A stretch of DNA of 64,000 nucleotides from Lathyrus oleraceus. Lineage: Eukaryota; Streptophyta; Magnoliopsida; Fabales; Fabaceae. The stretch lies in the NCBI RefSeq assembly GCF_024323335.1, contig NC_066584.1, positions 273,397,618-273,461,617 of the forward strand, in the 5' to 3' direction. This document shows, piece by piece, positions 22,024 through 32,674 of this stretch. The notes below the pieces were generated by a model. The model was given only the letters and a program-made list of their open reading frames with translations. It was not told the origin of the DNA and did not search any database. Position 1 is the stretch's first letter. Each line of letters opens with the position of its first letter. A program made the position numbers and the translations under genes.

Positions 22024-24552
22024 TTATTCAGGGCAGTTTTGAATGTTCAGATTTTCTAAGATAAAAAGGAATCTATCTTCAGCTAAGGGTTTAGTAAAGA
22101 TATCTGCCCATTGATGATCTGTATCAATGAATTTCAATGTTACTATCCCTTTCTGAACATAGTCTCTGATAAAATGATGTTTAATTTCAATGTGCTTAGC
22201 TCTGGAGTGTAAAATGGGATTCTTACTTAAACAAATGGCAGCAGTATTATCACAAAAGATAGGAATGTTACTCTCGAAGATTTGCAGATCCTCTAACTGA
22301 TTCTTCATCCAGAGCATCTGAGTAATGCACAGTGATGCTGAGATATATTCTGCTTCTGCCGTGGACAGGGCAATGGTTGATTGTCTTTTGTTGGCCTAAG
22401 ATATCAGATTGTTTCCCAGGAGCTGATAATTTCCAGATGTGCTTTTTCGTTCCAATCTATCTCCTGTGTAATCTACATCACAAAAACCAGATACTCTATA
22501 CTCTGATGTTTTCTCATACATCAGGCCCAGATTAGGAGTTCCTTTCAGATATTTGAAAATTCTCTTAACTGCTGTTAAGTGAGTTTCTCTAGGATCTGAT
22601 TGAAATCTGGCACAGAGACAAACACTAAATAGAATATCAGGGCGAGTAGCAGTCAGATAGAGAAGGGAGCCTATCATACCACGATAGAGCTTCTGACAAA
22701 CCTTTTTACTGACTTCTTCTTTTTCAAGAATGCGGGTTGGATGCATGTGAGTCTTTGCAGAATTGCATTCAGCCATATTAAATTTCTTTAGAACGTCTTT
22801 TATGTATTTGCTTTGATGAACGTACGTGACTTCTGAAGTTTGGTTAATTTGAATTCCTAGAAAGAACTTTAGTTCTTGCATTAAGCTCATTTCAAATTCT
22901 GCCTGCATTAGCTCAGAGAATTCTTGACATACAAAGGTGTTAGCTAAACCAAAAATGATATCATCGACGTATATCTGGCATATCATGAGATCATTGTTAA
23001 GGTTTTTACAGAAGAGTGTGGAGTCAACTTTCCCTCTGATAAAATTATGTTCCAGAAGAAAATTACTTAATCGTTCATACCAAGCTCTGGGAGCTTGTTT
23101 AAGTCCATATAAAGATTTCTTAAGTTTAAAGACATGTTCTGGATAATTTGGATTTTCAAAACCTGGAGGTTGGTTGACATACACTTCTTCTGATATATAA
23201 CCATTAAGGAATGCGCTCTTGACATCAATTTGATACAATTTGATAGAATGATTTATAGAGAATGATACAAGTAGGCGAATAGATTCTAACCTGGAGACTG
23301 GAGCAAAGGTTTCATTGTAGTCAATACCTTCTTGTTGACTGTAACCTTGAGCCACCAGTCGAGCTTTGTTTCTGACGACTTCTCCTTTCTCATTCAACTT
23401 GTTTCTGAACACCCATCTGGTTCCGATAACGTGAGTGCCTCTGGGCTTAGGGACAAGATCCCAGACATCGTTCTTTATGAATTGATCTAGCTCTTCTTGC
23501 ATGGCTAGAACCCAGTCGCTATCTTGAAGTGCCTCATCACAGGACGTAGGCTCGATCAGAGATACTAGTCCCAGAGGAGTTTCTTCAGAAGTCTTGAAGG
23601 TAGATCTAGTTCGAACAGGTTCGTCCTTATTTCCCAGAATCAACTCTTCAGATATATTGAGGCGACTTTTAGCTTTCTTTAGGATAACTAGGGAGTTAGT
23701 TCCTTCAGGAGTTTGAATGGCAGTTGCTTCTGGAGCTTCAATCTTCTTGTCAGATCCTGCAAGAGTGATCTCCAAATCTGCAAAATTCTCAACTAGCTTT
23801 GACTTTTCAGGGTCAAGCTTATCATCAAATCTGACATGAATTGATTCTTCCACAATTTTGGTTTCTGTATTATATACTCTGTAGCCTTTAGAGCGTTCTG
23901 AGTATCCTAACATAATACCTTTTTGTGCTTTGGAATCAAACTTGTTCAGATGTTCCTTAGTACTTAAGATAAAGCAAGAACATCCAAAAGGATGAAAATA
24001 TGAAATGTTTGGTTTCCTTCCTGTACACAGTTCATAGGGAGTCTTTTCCAGAATAGGTCTTATGGAGATTCTATTCTGAATGTAACACGCTGTATTTACA
24101 GCTTCGGCCCAAAAGTGTTTAGCCACATTTGTTTCATTGATCATAGTTCTGGCCATCTCTTGGAGTGTCCTATTCTTCCTCTCTACAACTTCATTTTGTT
24201 GTGGAGTTCTAGGGCAGGAGAAATCATGGGATATTCCATTAGAGTCAAATAATTTCTCAAAAAATTTGTTTTCAAATTCCCCACCATGATCACTTCCGAC
24301 TCTTATAATTTTAGAGTCAAGTTCTTTTTGCACTTTGGAACAGAAGCTAGTGAATACAGAGTGAGACCCACTCTTGTGTTTTAGGAATTTCACCCATGTC
24401 CAGCGACTGAAATCATCGACAATGACTAATCCATACTTCTTTCCATTGACTGATGTTGTTTTCACAGGACCAAATAAATCAATGTGAAGAAGTTCCAGAG
24501 GCTTAGAGGTAGAAACAATATTTTTCTTTTTGAAAATTTTCCTTTCTAACAT
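22024..24552 (-). pseudogene. SIRE-type pol: integrase, reverse transcriptase, RNase H
   Basis: One frame covers integrase through RNase H with a single TAG at 22398-22396. Integrase catalytic residues are visible as D25 (HIDLFGP), D88 (VGSDHGGEF) and E124 (NEVVERKN). Reverse transcriptase starts near ALQDSDWVLAMQEELDQF, contains YNETFAPVSRLESIRLLVSF and the intact catalytic YVDD (IYVDDIIFG), and leads into RNase H (FCDVDYTGD; after the stop STAEAEYISAS and DNTAAICLSKNP). The stop sits where copia proteins have a conserved Trp, so it is a TGG to TAG change. The upstream zinc-binding end of the pre-integrase region is missing and the frame shifts relative to protease near 24549. Confidence 0.9.
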
Positions 24553-25106
24553 GCTTCACGCAGAGCATCTGAAGAAAACTTCAGCTTAGGTAGGCCTCTG
24601 ACTAACTCGAGTTTATTTAGCTGAGATAATTTCCTCTTGCTAATATGGCCCAAGCGTCTATGCCATACCCATTGCTCTTCGTGAACAGACATCAGACATT
24701 TCACATTTTGTTCTTTTAAATCAAAAAGGTTTATTTTATAAATATTGTTTTTCCTCTTGCCTGTGAATAAGACATAACCATTGTTTTGATTTATGGCTTT
24801 ACATGTTTTTTGATTAAAGATTACATCATAATCGTTATCACTTAATTGACTTATGGATGACAGGTTATGCATTAATCCTTCTATGTAAAGGACATCAGAT
24901 ATAGAGGGAAGAGTATAATTACCAATAGTTCTGGAGCCTCTGATCCTTCCTTTCTGATCTCCTCCGAAGCCTACGAATCCAACATCTTTAAGTTCCAGGC
25001 TTTGGAACATAGACTTTCTTCCCGTCATGTGTCGCGAGCATCCAGAGTCCAGGTACCATGACTGGTGTTTGAACTTTGCTGCATAAGATATCTGCAACAT
25101 AAACAA
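24546..25106 (-). pseudogene. SIRE-type protease and GAG-pre-integrase
   Basis: The aspartic protease motif is intact in WYLDSGCSRHMTG near the start (active-site D-S-G). A GAG-pre-integrase segment follows (WVWHRRLGHISKRKLSQLNK). The reading frame differs from gag, with overlap of the two frames near 25120-25020, so pol expression would need a frameshift, or the arrangement is a defect. The frame ends abruptly at LREAC, where the CxxCQ-type zinc segment before integrase should be; a deletion there also changes frame. Confidence 0.85.
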
Positions 25107-25122
25107 TCTTATCCTTTGGTAC

Positions 25123-26796
25123 TCAGAGTCTTTTGGGTCCTTTATGATTAGTTTTCCCAGAGTTTCTTATTACTTTGGGTTTTCTAGCATTATCAAATTT
25201 TTGCTCTTGTGTGTGTGTATAGTGATATGAAAATGGAGATTTAGGTTGGTCACTAGTAGAAGTTTTATCTTCCTTAGGATCATACCCAATTCCTTTTCTA
25301 TTGTTCTGACTGACTCCATAAATCATGGATGCCATTACACTCCTTCCTATCCCATTTTTAAGAAACTTTTGAAAGGCTTTTTCGTATTTATAAATTATCG
25401 TGTTTGAAGTCTGTGGAGCTTGAGATAACGCTTCTTCCAGTTTTAAACAATTTTTCTTTGTTGCATCTCTTAGTAATGTCAAAACTTTGTTTTCATCTTT
25501 TAGTTCTAGAATCGTTGTCTCAAGTTTGCCACATTCTTCAAATTTTTCTTCAAGACATCCTTTTATTGCTTTAAATTTTTGTTTTAGTTTCTGATATGAG
25601 CTGAGAGTTTCAGACAAACATGATTCTAGGTCAGATCGAGAGAGTTCAGAAAATACCTCTTCTGATTCAGATTCTTCATCTGAGGTGTTCCTAGATGTGG
25701 TAGCCATGAGCGCCACATTAGCCTGTTCATCAGAGTCAGATTCTGATGAGTCAGATTCGCTATCATCCCAGGTAGCCATCAATCCCTTTTTGATTCTGAG
25801 GGAATTTTTCTTGAAACTCTCTTTTCTGGAACTGTCTTTCTTTAACTTGGGGCACTCATTCATGTAGTGACCTGTTTCTTTACATTCATAACAAGTAACA
25901 TCTTTGTTAGTTTTACCTTTTGAGGTTGATTCTGATCGATCCCCTCTGGGTCTTGGTCTCCTGAAGTTATTATTCCTCTTTTTCCAGAGTTGTTTTACTC
26001 TTCTGGTCAGGAGGGATAATTCTTCTTCATCATCAAAATCTTCCTGTTCAGAGTCATCAGCATCTTCTATTTCGGCCTGGAAGGCTTTGTTTCTATCAGA
26101 CTTGCGCCTTTCAGATCTGGACTTTAATGCTACAGATTTGTTCTTTTTCTGAGGTTCATCTTCCTCCAGTTCTATCTCATGACTTCTGAGTGAACTGACA
26201 AGCTCTTCAAGGCTGATGTTGCTCAGATCCTTTGAAAGCTTTAAGGCAGTGACCATGGGTCTCTACTTCTTTGGCAAGCTTCTGACTATCTTTTTGACAT
26301 GGTCTGCAGTTGTGTATCCTTTGTCTAGTACTTTGAGACCTGCAATAAGAGTTTGGAATCTAGAGAACATTACCTCTACAGCTTCATCATCCTCCATTTT
26401 GAAGGCTTCATATTTCTAGATTAGAGCCAGAGCCTTTGTTTCTTTGACCTGAGAGTTTCCTTCATGAGTCATCCTTAGGGAGTCGAGTATATCTTTAGTT
26501 GTTTCCCTGTTGGTGATTTTTTCATACTCATTGTAAGATATGGCATTGAGAAGTATCGTTCTGGCTTTGTGATGATTCTTGAAGTCGCGCTTCTGATCAT
26601 CTGTCATCTTACTTCTGGGAACTTCAACTCCAGCATCTGTTACAGGAGTTTTGTATCCATCTGTGACAATGTCCCAGAGATCAGCGTCATAGCCTAGAAA
26701 GAAACTTTCAATTATATCCTTCCAGTAATCGAATTTCTCTCCATCAAAGACAGGAGGCTTAGCATTGTAACTGTCTCTTTCATTTGTGTTGGCCAT
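25123..26796 (-). pseudogene. SIRE-type gag with nonsense mutations
   Basis: Gag forms the virus-like particle. The start is ATG at 26796 (MANTNERDSYNAKPPVFDGE), with a UBN2/copia-type Gag core (FDYWKDIIESFFLGYDADLW). In-frame stops occur at about 26416 and 26260 and the frame ends with TGA at 25123. The first two sit where the family has Gln and Trp (CAG to TAG, TGG to TAG), both transitions. A CCHC zinc knuckle is intact (CYECKETGHYMNEC near 25890-25850). The C-terminal third is acidic and then coiled-coil-like (SSYQKLKQKFKAIKGCLEEK). Confidence 0.88.
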
Positions 26797-26863
26797 AGTT
26801 TTTCTCGTTCTGGATCTCCCTACACGATTAGGTGTTTGATTAGAAAACAATAACAGAGCCGAA

Positions 26864-26875
26864 GCTCTGATACCA
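26864..26875 (-). promoter_or_regulatory. Primer-binding site, initiator tRNA-Met type
   Basis: The minus strand reads TGGTATCAGAGC two bases after the 5' LTR end, the standard primer site of Ty1/copia elements. Confidence 0.92.
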
Positions 26876-26877
26876 AT

Positions 26878-27859
26878 TGAAGGTGAGAAAAACAAGAAAA
26901 GAGGGTTTGAATTGTTTTGGAAAATAAGTGCTTTTGTAGAATAAGAACACACAGGATTTTATACTGGTTCGCTTATAACACAAAGTTACTCCAGTCCACC
27001 CGGCCAAGGTGATTTCTCCTTCAAAAAAGACTTAATCCACTAATCTTGAAAGATTATTACAACCAACGTCTAAGAGAAAGATCTCTTAGTCCTCTCAAGT
27101 ATACAGACTACGCAGAGTCACTTGAGGAACAAAATCAATTTAACAAAAGGAATTTGTAATCTAAAGTGCTTCTAAGATTAAGCAAATATTACAGCAAGTA
27201 GAGCAAGCAAGTGTTTTCACGTATGAGAAACAGCTCGTGAAAAACTAAGAGAGAAGATAGAAAATATTCTGTGCGTTCAGGTGTATCTCTCAATGAAGTA
27301 TGTCGTCCTTTATATAGTGGAGAAAGGTCCGTTGTAGTGATGGCAGAATATTTGTCTTTGATGAGAGTTTAATGCCATTACTTTTGTGTTTCTTGCCATA
27401 ACCAATTTGTCTCCCTGAATAACTTCTTTCCAAATATACTTTCTTTCCATTTGAAGTTGTTGTTTCCGTTACTCTTTCTGGATTAGGAGATCCTTCGTCA
27501 GAATCTACGTTAACTCTGTCAATCTAAGATTGTGTTGAAGTTACATCAGAGCTTCTGATAGTCTTGGTCTTTTATATCATCAGAGTTGATTCCAGGGGAA
27601 GTTTAGAGCTTCTGGTATTCTGCTATTCTGTTTTGCTCAGAGTCAGAACTTCTAGAGCGTGCTTCTTCTTCAGATGCTTCTGATCTTCTAGTACTTTGTA
27701 TCTGATTAGATTCTGTATCTGATAAAGCGATCAGATTCCTTTGTTCTTGTTCAGAGTCCTGCACACTTAGAGAAATTTCGTTAGGGTGCCATTTTTGGTT
27801 TCATCCTTTGTTATCATCAAAATCCTGGAATCTATTGTAGAACTAATTTTGTTCTTACA
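26878..27859 (-). repeat. SIRE-type 5' LTR
   Basis: Minus strand starts TGTAAGAACAAAATTAGTTC at 27859 and ends TTCTCACCTTCA at 26878. It contains a TATA-like CACTATATAAAGG at about 27319-27307, absent from the 3' LTR, and the perfect AGCAC duplication follows at 27860. Confidence 0.93.
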
Positions 27860-28294
27860 AGCACTAACAGCCGTAAGATCCAAATCATTTGCCATCTCTT
27901 TGGCACGGTATTCACACCGCCCGTTATCCGCCAAGGTGAGAGGATGACCCAAATAAGCGTTGATTGCATCCCTACTGAAAGTGATGATCTTCCCTCTCAC
28001 CCTAGTTTGATAATGGTAGGCTACACCTTCTTCCAACTGAAGAGCATTGACGTAAAATTCACGCACAATGTCGTAGTTGATTTCCGCTTCCGACTCACAA
28101 ATTTTGCCCCATTTTCTCTTTTCAAAGTTTGCCACAAGCTTCCTATCGTTTCCTCCTGGTGACAAACGAATGAATCTTTCCGACTGAATGGTTCTTTTAA
28201 TCATTTTTTCAAACCTTTCCTCATGCCCATCACTAATGAAACTCCGCACGGACCTTGAGGGACCGGAGCTTACTGTTTTTGTGCGCTTAGACAT
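27860..28294 (-). pseudogene. Athila-type downstream ORF (ORF3), 5' part
   Basis: The likely start is ATG at 28294 (MSKRTKTVSSGPSRS), directly preceded by a TTTCATTGCAG string that resembles a 3' splice site. The coding part includes EFYVNALQLEEGVAYHYQTR and INAYLGHPLTL, the start of the 'putative plant transposon protein' domain. It is broken at 27860 by the SIRE-type element, and the remainder is at 17082-17845. The apparent extension to 28330 adds 12 residues that probably are not part of the protein. Confidence 0.65.
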
Positions 28295-29072
28295 CTGCAA
28301 TGAAACCATAAGCAACCACACAACAGCCAAGACTTAAGTCAGCATGCATAACAACAACAAAATGAAGCTGCAACTTTTCCAGTTCGCGGCACGAAGGCCA
28401 GATCGTGGCGCGATCTTTGCGAAAACCAGAAAAAAAACAGCAGCACTAGGGTTTTTCCTACTGCTCAAATCTTTTCACAATTGATACCACATCTCTTAAG
28501 CTATCCTAATTTGAAGCATCTCTAAACATGCAAGGTGAATTTAAACAAACAAATCATCATCTACAAATTACCCTAGTTCACCTTGATGAGAGACAAAGAA
28601 GGAAAAGGGAAAAAGAGTAAACATACCTTGATGAGAGAATAAGATTGAATTGATTCTTGCTAAAAAATTGGGATTATTGATATTGAGAGGGTTAAGTTTG
28701 AATTTGGAAGTGAGAGAGTGAAAGTGGTGAAGAGAGATATGAAGTTATAACATATAATAAGGAAACAAAAGTAACATAAAACAAAAGTTAAAAGGGTCTG
28801 CCACGCTCAGTTCGCGGGGCGAACTTGGTTCACGGCGCAAACATTAATTTTCCATTCAGTTCGCGGGGCGAAAGCTGTTCGCAGGGCGAACTGAAGGAAT
28901 TTTCAAAAAAATGCTGGAAATTGGACTGACCTCCATTCTACTTTCGAAAAACAAAACAAAATACCTTACACAAATGAAATAACAAAAATTGAAATGCAGG
29001 CTTACAAAATTGGGTTGTCTCCCAACAAGCGCTTTATTTAACGTCGTTTGAGCTCGACGGTTCGGTGATACT
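28295..29072 (-). other. Athila-type spacer between integrase and ORF3, with short palindromes
   Basis: No conserved frame is seen. It contains several short inverted repeats: GATCG-TGGCG-CGATC at about 28401-28415, GTTCGC-GGG-GCGAAC at about 28810-28824, and two similar ones at about 28860-28892. A related palindrome lies in the LTRs of the same element. Confidence 0.6.
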
Positions 29073-29228
29073 TCACGGTCCGGCGAGAGAAACGACATAG
29101 ATGTCTCGGTTTACTTCTCCACCATTATAGACTTTTAATCTTTGCCCATTCGCAGTCCATCTCTCTTTTGACTTTGGGTCCTCAACCACAGCGGCTCCAT
29201 AATCTCGCACCTCTTTCACTACAAACAG
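29073..29228 (-). pseudogene. Athila-type integrase C-terminal end
   Basis: After the solo LTR, the integrase frame continues on the minus strand with VVKEVRDYGAAVVEDPKS and ends at the TGA at 29075-29073. The frame agrees with 30657-31508 because the LTR plus duplicated site add 1428 bp, a multiple of three. Confidence 0.75.
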
Positions 29229-29463
29229 TGAAGGAGAAGGGGGCGATCCAAAACGCAGCGGAATTTAAAACTTCTCCTTTAGAGATCCTTATGAATGGGC
29301 ATGATCAGTGATAGAATCGTTACCTCTTATGACAATTGAAACCTTTGATGCAGATCTACGGAGCGATCACGAATGTTGAATGATGACAACGCCTCTACTC
29401 AGTCCACACGAACGGATTCCTTCAATCTCAGTACTAGCTGCTACGAATGAAGGCTTTGAGTGA

Positions 29464-29551
<88 letters not shown>

Positions 29552-30651
29552 AAACGAAAATGCAACCGCAATTAATGCTTCTGCACAAGGGTTCTATTTA
29601 TAGAACCACCAGTGTGGGCTTCAAGCTAAAAAGGCCACTTAAGTGTAAGTGGCCCATGTTTTATAATATGTCAAAATCACTTAAGTGTGTGGTACCTTAC
29701 CATATTTCGTATTCTACTTAAGTACACCATACCTTACGATGTTCTACAATTCATTTAAGTGCACTGTACCTTATGGTGTTCCTTAGTTATTCTATCTCTC
29801 ATCAATCCGTCCTTTGTGTGTGACCCTGTAGGTTTTCGCGGCATTGGCAATTATATTAAATCACGTATTTAACATAATAAACAGTGAGCGGTATCTAGCA
29901 ACATATCACTGCCACCGAAGACACGAAGATGTCATGTGATCTGACAAATCCTTCAGTGATAATACTTATGTGTATAATTACCCTTTTGCCCTTATGTCCA
30001 TATTGAACACAAGGCATAGACCGTGTCATCCTTGTCCAGTTCAATATTAGGCCCATAGACATTTATCCTGTTACGCAGGATGGGCAAATTCCATCTAGGT
30101 CACTCATGTCCCTTAGCATGCTTCATGGAGTATCCATCAACTATCTTTATGGTCATCCAGTTACAGACAATGTTTGATCAGCAATAAGGCACTCGACTCT
30201 ACATCTAGGATCCATAGTGGTTTCAGGTCGAAGGGTGGTATACACCATTATCACCATGAGAATAACTTATGACACTTTACATAACATTCTATATAGTACT
30301 CTCATAGCGGGTCAATCCAGTATAAATATTACTCTTAATATTCATACCTATGTTTAAGACTTGATAACTTCTTATCCATGATCCATGAGATGTGATCATC
30401 AGTCTATATACATAATAGTCTTAATGCTTTAATGTTGTCCCACTTCACAATAAAGATCGACTACAGATACTTTAAGAATAGTGTCCTTATGTTTAATGTG
30501 ATCTCATGATCAAGTCACATTTGATACATTAAACGGACTAGCTATCCTAGGGACTTTATTAAACAAACATAATAAAGAAAAAGCCTTTTATTATTAATAA
30601 ATAATTCGATACAAGTACCAAAAGTATTGGCCTCTAGGGCTTACACCAACA
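29229..30651 (-). mobile_element. Solo LTR of an Angela-like Ty1/copia element
   Basis: The minus strand starts TGTTGGTGTAAGCCCTAGAG and ends CCCCCTTCTCCTTCA. The start is like the TGTTGGAATTATGCCCTAGA start known for the BARE-1/WIS-2/Angela group. No internal domain or second LTR is present. Putative 5-bp target duplications are AACAG (29224-29228) and AACGG (30652-30656), one mismatch. A TATAAATA box (29602-29595) is retained. It is what remains after recombination between the two LTRs of a full element. Confidence 0.8.
29467..29551. repeat. GA/CT microsatellite inside the solo LTR
   Basis: An 85-bp (GA)n run with two GATA interruptions, located 45-130 bp downstream of the LTR TATA box, so it would be near the 5' end of any transcript. 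Confidence 0.95.
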
Positions 30652-30656
30652 AACGG

Positions 30657-31508
30657 TCCCGACCATTTGGACTTCAACTTACCCGGAAACAACTTGAGTC
30701 TTGAATTAAAAAGGAGCACCATTTTTCCAACTTTGAACTCATTGTGACGGACCTTTCCATCATGGTATGCTTTCACCTTCTCCTTGTAAAGCTTGTTTGA
30801 GTGGTAAGCATTGTTCCTTGATTCCTCTAATTCATGGAGTTGTTCTTTTCTTTTCTCACCGGCTAGAGTGGAGTCAAAGTTCAAGAATTTAAGAGCCCAA
30901 AGTGCTCTATGTTCCATCTCTACCGGGAGATGACAAGTCTTCCCATAAACCATCTGAAACGGGGTTAGTCCAATAAGAGCTTTGTATGCGGTATGATACG
31001 CCCACAAAGCTTCATCCAATTTTGAAGACCAATCTTTTCTTGAGCTCGAAACAGTTTTTTCAAGTATCCTTTTTACTTCTCTATTTGACACTTCCGTTTG
31101 ACCATTTGCTTGTGGATGGTAAGGAGTAGTCACTTTATGCTTTACACCATAATGTTCCAAGACTTTTTCCAAAGGTGTATTGCAAAAATGTGATCCCCCA
31201 TCGCTTACTAACACCCTAGGCACACCAAAACATGAAAATATGTTTTTCTTTAGAAATTTTATCACGGTTTTGGAGTCGGCCTTAGGTGAAGCAATTGCTT
31301 CCACCCACTTTGACACATAGTCAACGGCTACAAGAATATACTCATTAGAGAAAGAAGAGGGGAATGGGCCAACAAAATCAATGCCCCAACAATCAAAGAC
31401 TTCCACTTCCAACATGTTGGTTAGAGGCATTTCATCTTGTTTGTCTATCCCTCCGCTTCTTTGGCATGTGTCACAGTTCTTTGCATGTTCATGTGCGTCT
31501 TTAAACAC
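30657..31508 (-). pseudogene. Athila-type integrase
   Basis: Integrase inserts the cDNA into the genome. The zinc-finger end CDTCQRSGG is visible, then the catalytic triad D44 (WGIDFVGPF), D103 (VSDGGSHF) and E139 (NGQTEVSNR). The frame is open to the solo LTR insertion at 30651 and resumes at 29228. Two stops (TGA) lie just upstream, between RNase H and this segment at about 31544-31596. Confidence 0.88.
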
Positions 31509-31595
31509 GGACGGCCAATAAAGTCCCGCTTGGAGGACTTTAGTGGCTGTTCACAAACCGCTATAATGACATCCATACAGAGAGTTATGACAATG

Positions 31596-32585
31596 TCAAA
31601 GGATGTCTTTTGACTCTTCAAGTGTCACACACCTTCTTAAAATGTTGTCTACACCCGCTTTGAACAAATACAGGTCATACCACACATAGTACTTTGCATC
31701 CGCTAAAAATTTCTTTCTTTGATTACTACTGAGGTCTTCCAGTGTCAAACTGGTTGCCTTATAATTATCAAAATTGACGAACCAAGGCCTCACTTGAATC
31801 GCATAAAGCTTTTCATCCGGAAATTCCTCCCTCACTTCTTCTTCTTTACTTGTAATTTCCACATTAACCAATCGGGACAAATGATCCGCTACCAAGTTTT
31901 CGGAACCTTTTTTATCCCGGATTTCCAAATCAAATTCTTGTAATAACAAAATCCAACGAATTAGTCTTTGTTTGGAATCCGGCTTGGTTGGTAGATACTT
32001 GATTACCGAATGGTCGGTGTAAACTACAACTTTGGACCTGATCAAGTAAGCTCTAAATTTTTCCAATGCATACACTATAGCTAGTAACTCCTTTTCGGTT
32101 GTCGCATAATTGACTTGTGCCTCATTTAAAACTTTACTAGCATAGTAGATGGCATGAAAAAATTTAGCTCTTCTTTGACCCAAAACCGCACCAACCGTAT
32201 AATCGCTTGCATCACACATAAGTTCAAAATCAAGTGTCCAATTAGGTGCAACGATTATGGGTGCGGTGACTAACTTTTATTTTAACTCATGGAATGCTTT
32301 TAGACATGACTCATCAAAAAGAAATTGCGTACCTTTGTTGAGAAAATTACTCAAGGGCTTTGCTATCTTTGAGAAGTCCTTGATGAATCTTTGATAGAAT
32401 CTGGCATGTCCAAGAAAGCTTCTTATTCCTTTGATGTTTGTTGGAGGTGGTAGTTTTTCAATGACTTCCACCTTTGCTCTATCAACTTCTAGCCCTTCGG
32501 AAGAGATTTTGTGACCAAGAATAACACCTTCGGTGACGATAAAATTGCATTTCTCCCAATTGAGCACTAAATTTGTTCCACACAT
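31596..32585 (-). pseudogene. Athila-type reverse transcriptase end and RNase H
   Basis: This frame starts after a frameshift near 32590 and holds the thumb region (NLVLNWEKCNF, RSFLGHARFYQRFIKDFS) and, after a TAA at about 32277, the RNase H domain ([51 protein letters not shown]). The RNase H catalytic residues D (CDAS), E (EKEL), D (YTDH) and D (VADHLS) appear present. Confidence 0.85.
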
Positions 32586-32674
32586 CTTTCCAAAACCACA
32601 TCAAGATTTTTCAAGCATAAGTCAAAGGATGACCCATAAACAAAAAATTCATCCATAAACACCTCAATGCAATC

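Larger units (their letters stand above)
17846..27859 (-). mobile_element. SIRE-type (Sirevirus lineage) Ty1/copia element
   Basis: A complete 10.0 kb element with LTRs of 982 bp (5', right side) and 931 bp (3', left side), perfect AGCAC target duplication, an initiator-Met primer site, gag, protease, integrase, reverse transcriptase, RNase H and a third ORF downstream of pol. The order protease-integrase-RT-RNase H is diagnostic for Ty1/copia, and the downstream ORF with a coiled coil is typical of SIRE-type elements. LTRs differ at about 25 of 931 aligned positions plus a 51-bp deletion. Several nonsense mutations and a deletion at the protease/integrase junction mean it is no longer autonomous. 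Confidence 0.95.

Noticed and set aside
29367..29588. Ser/Leu-rich 73-codon frame
   Set aside because: Product of the GA/CT microsatellite in the solo LTR.
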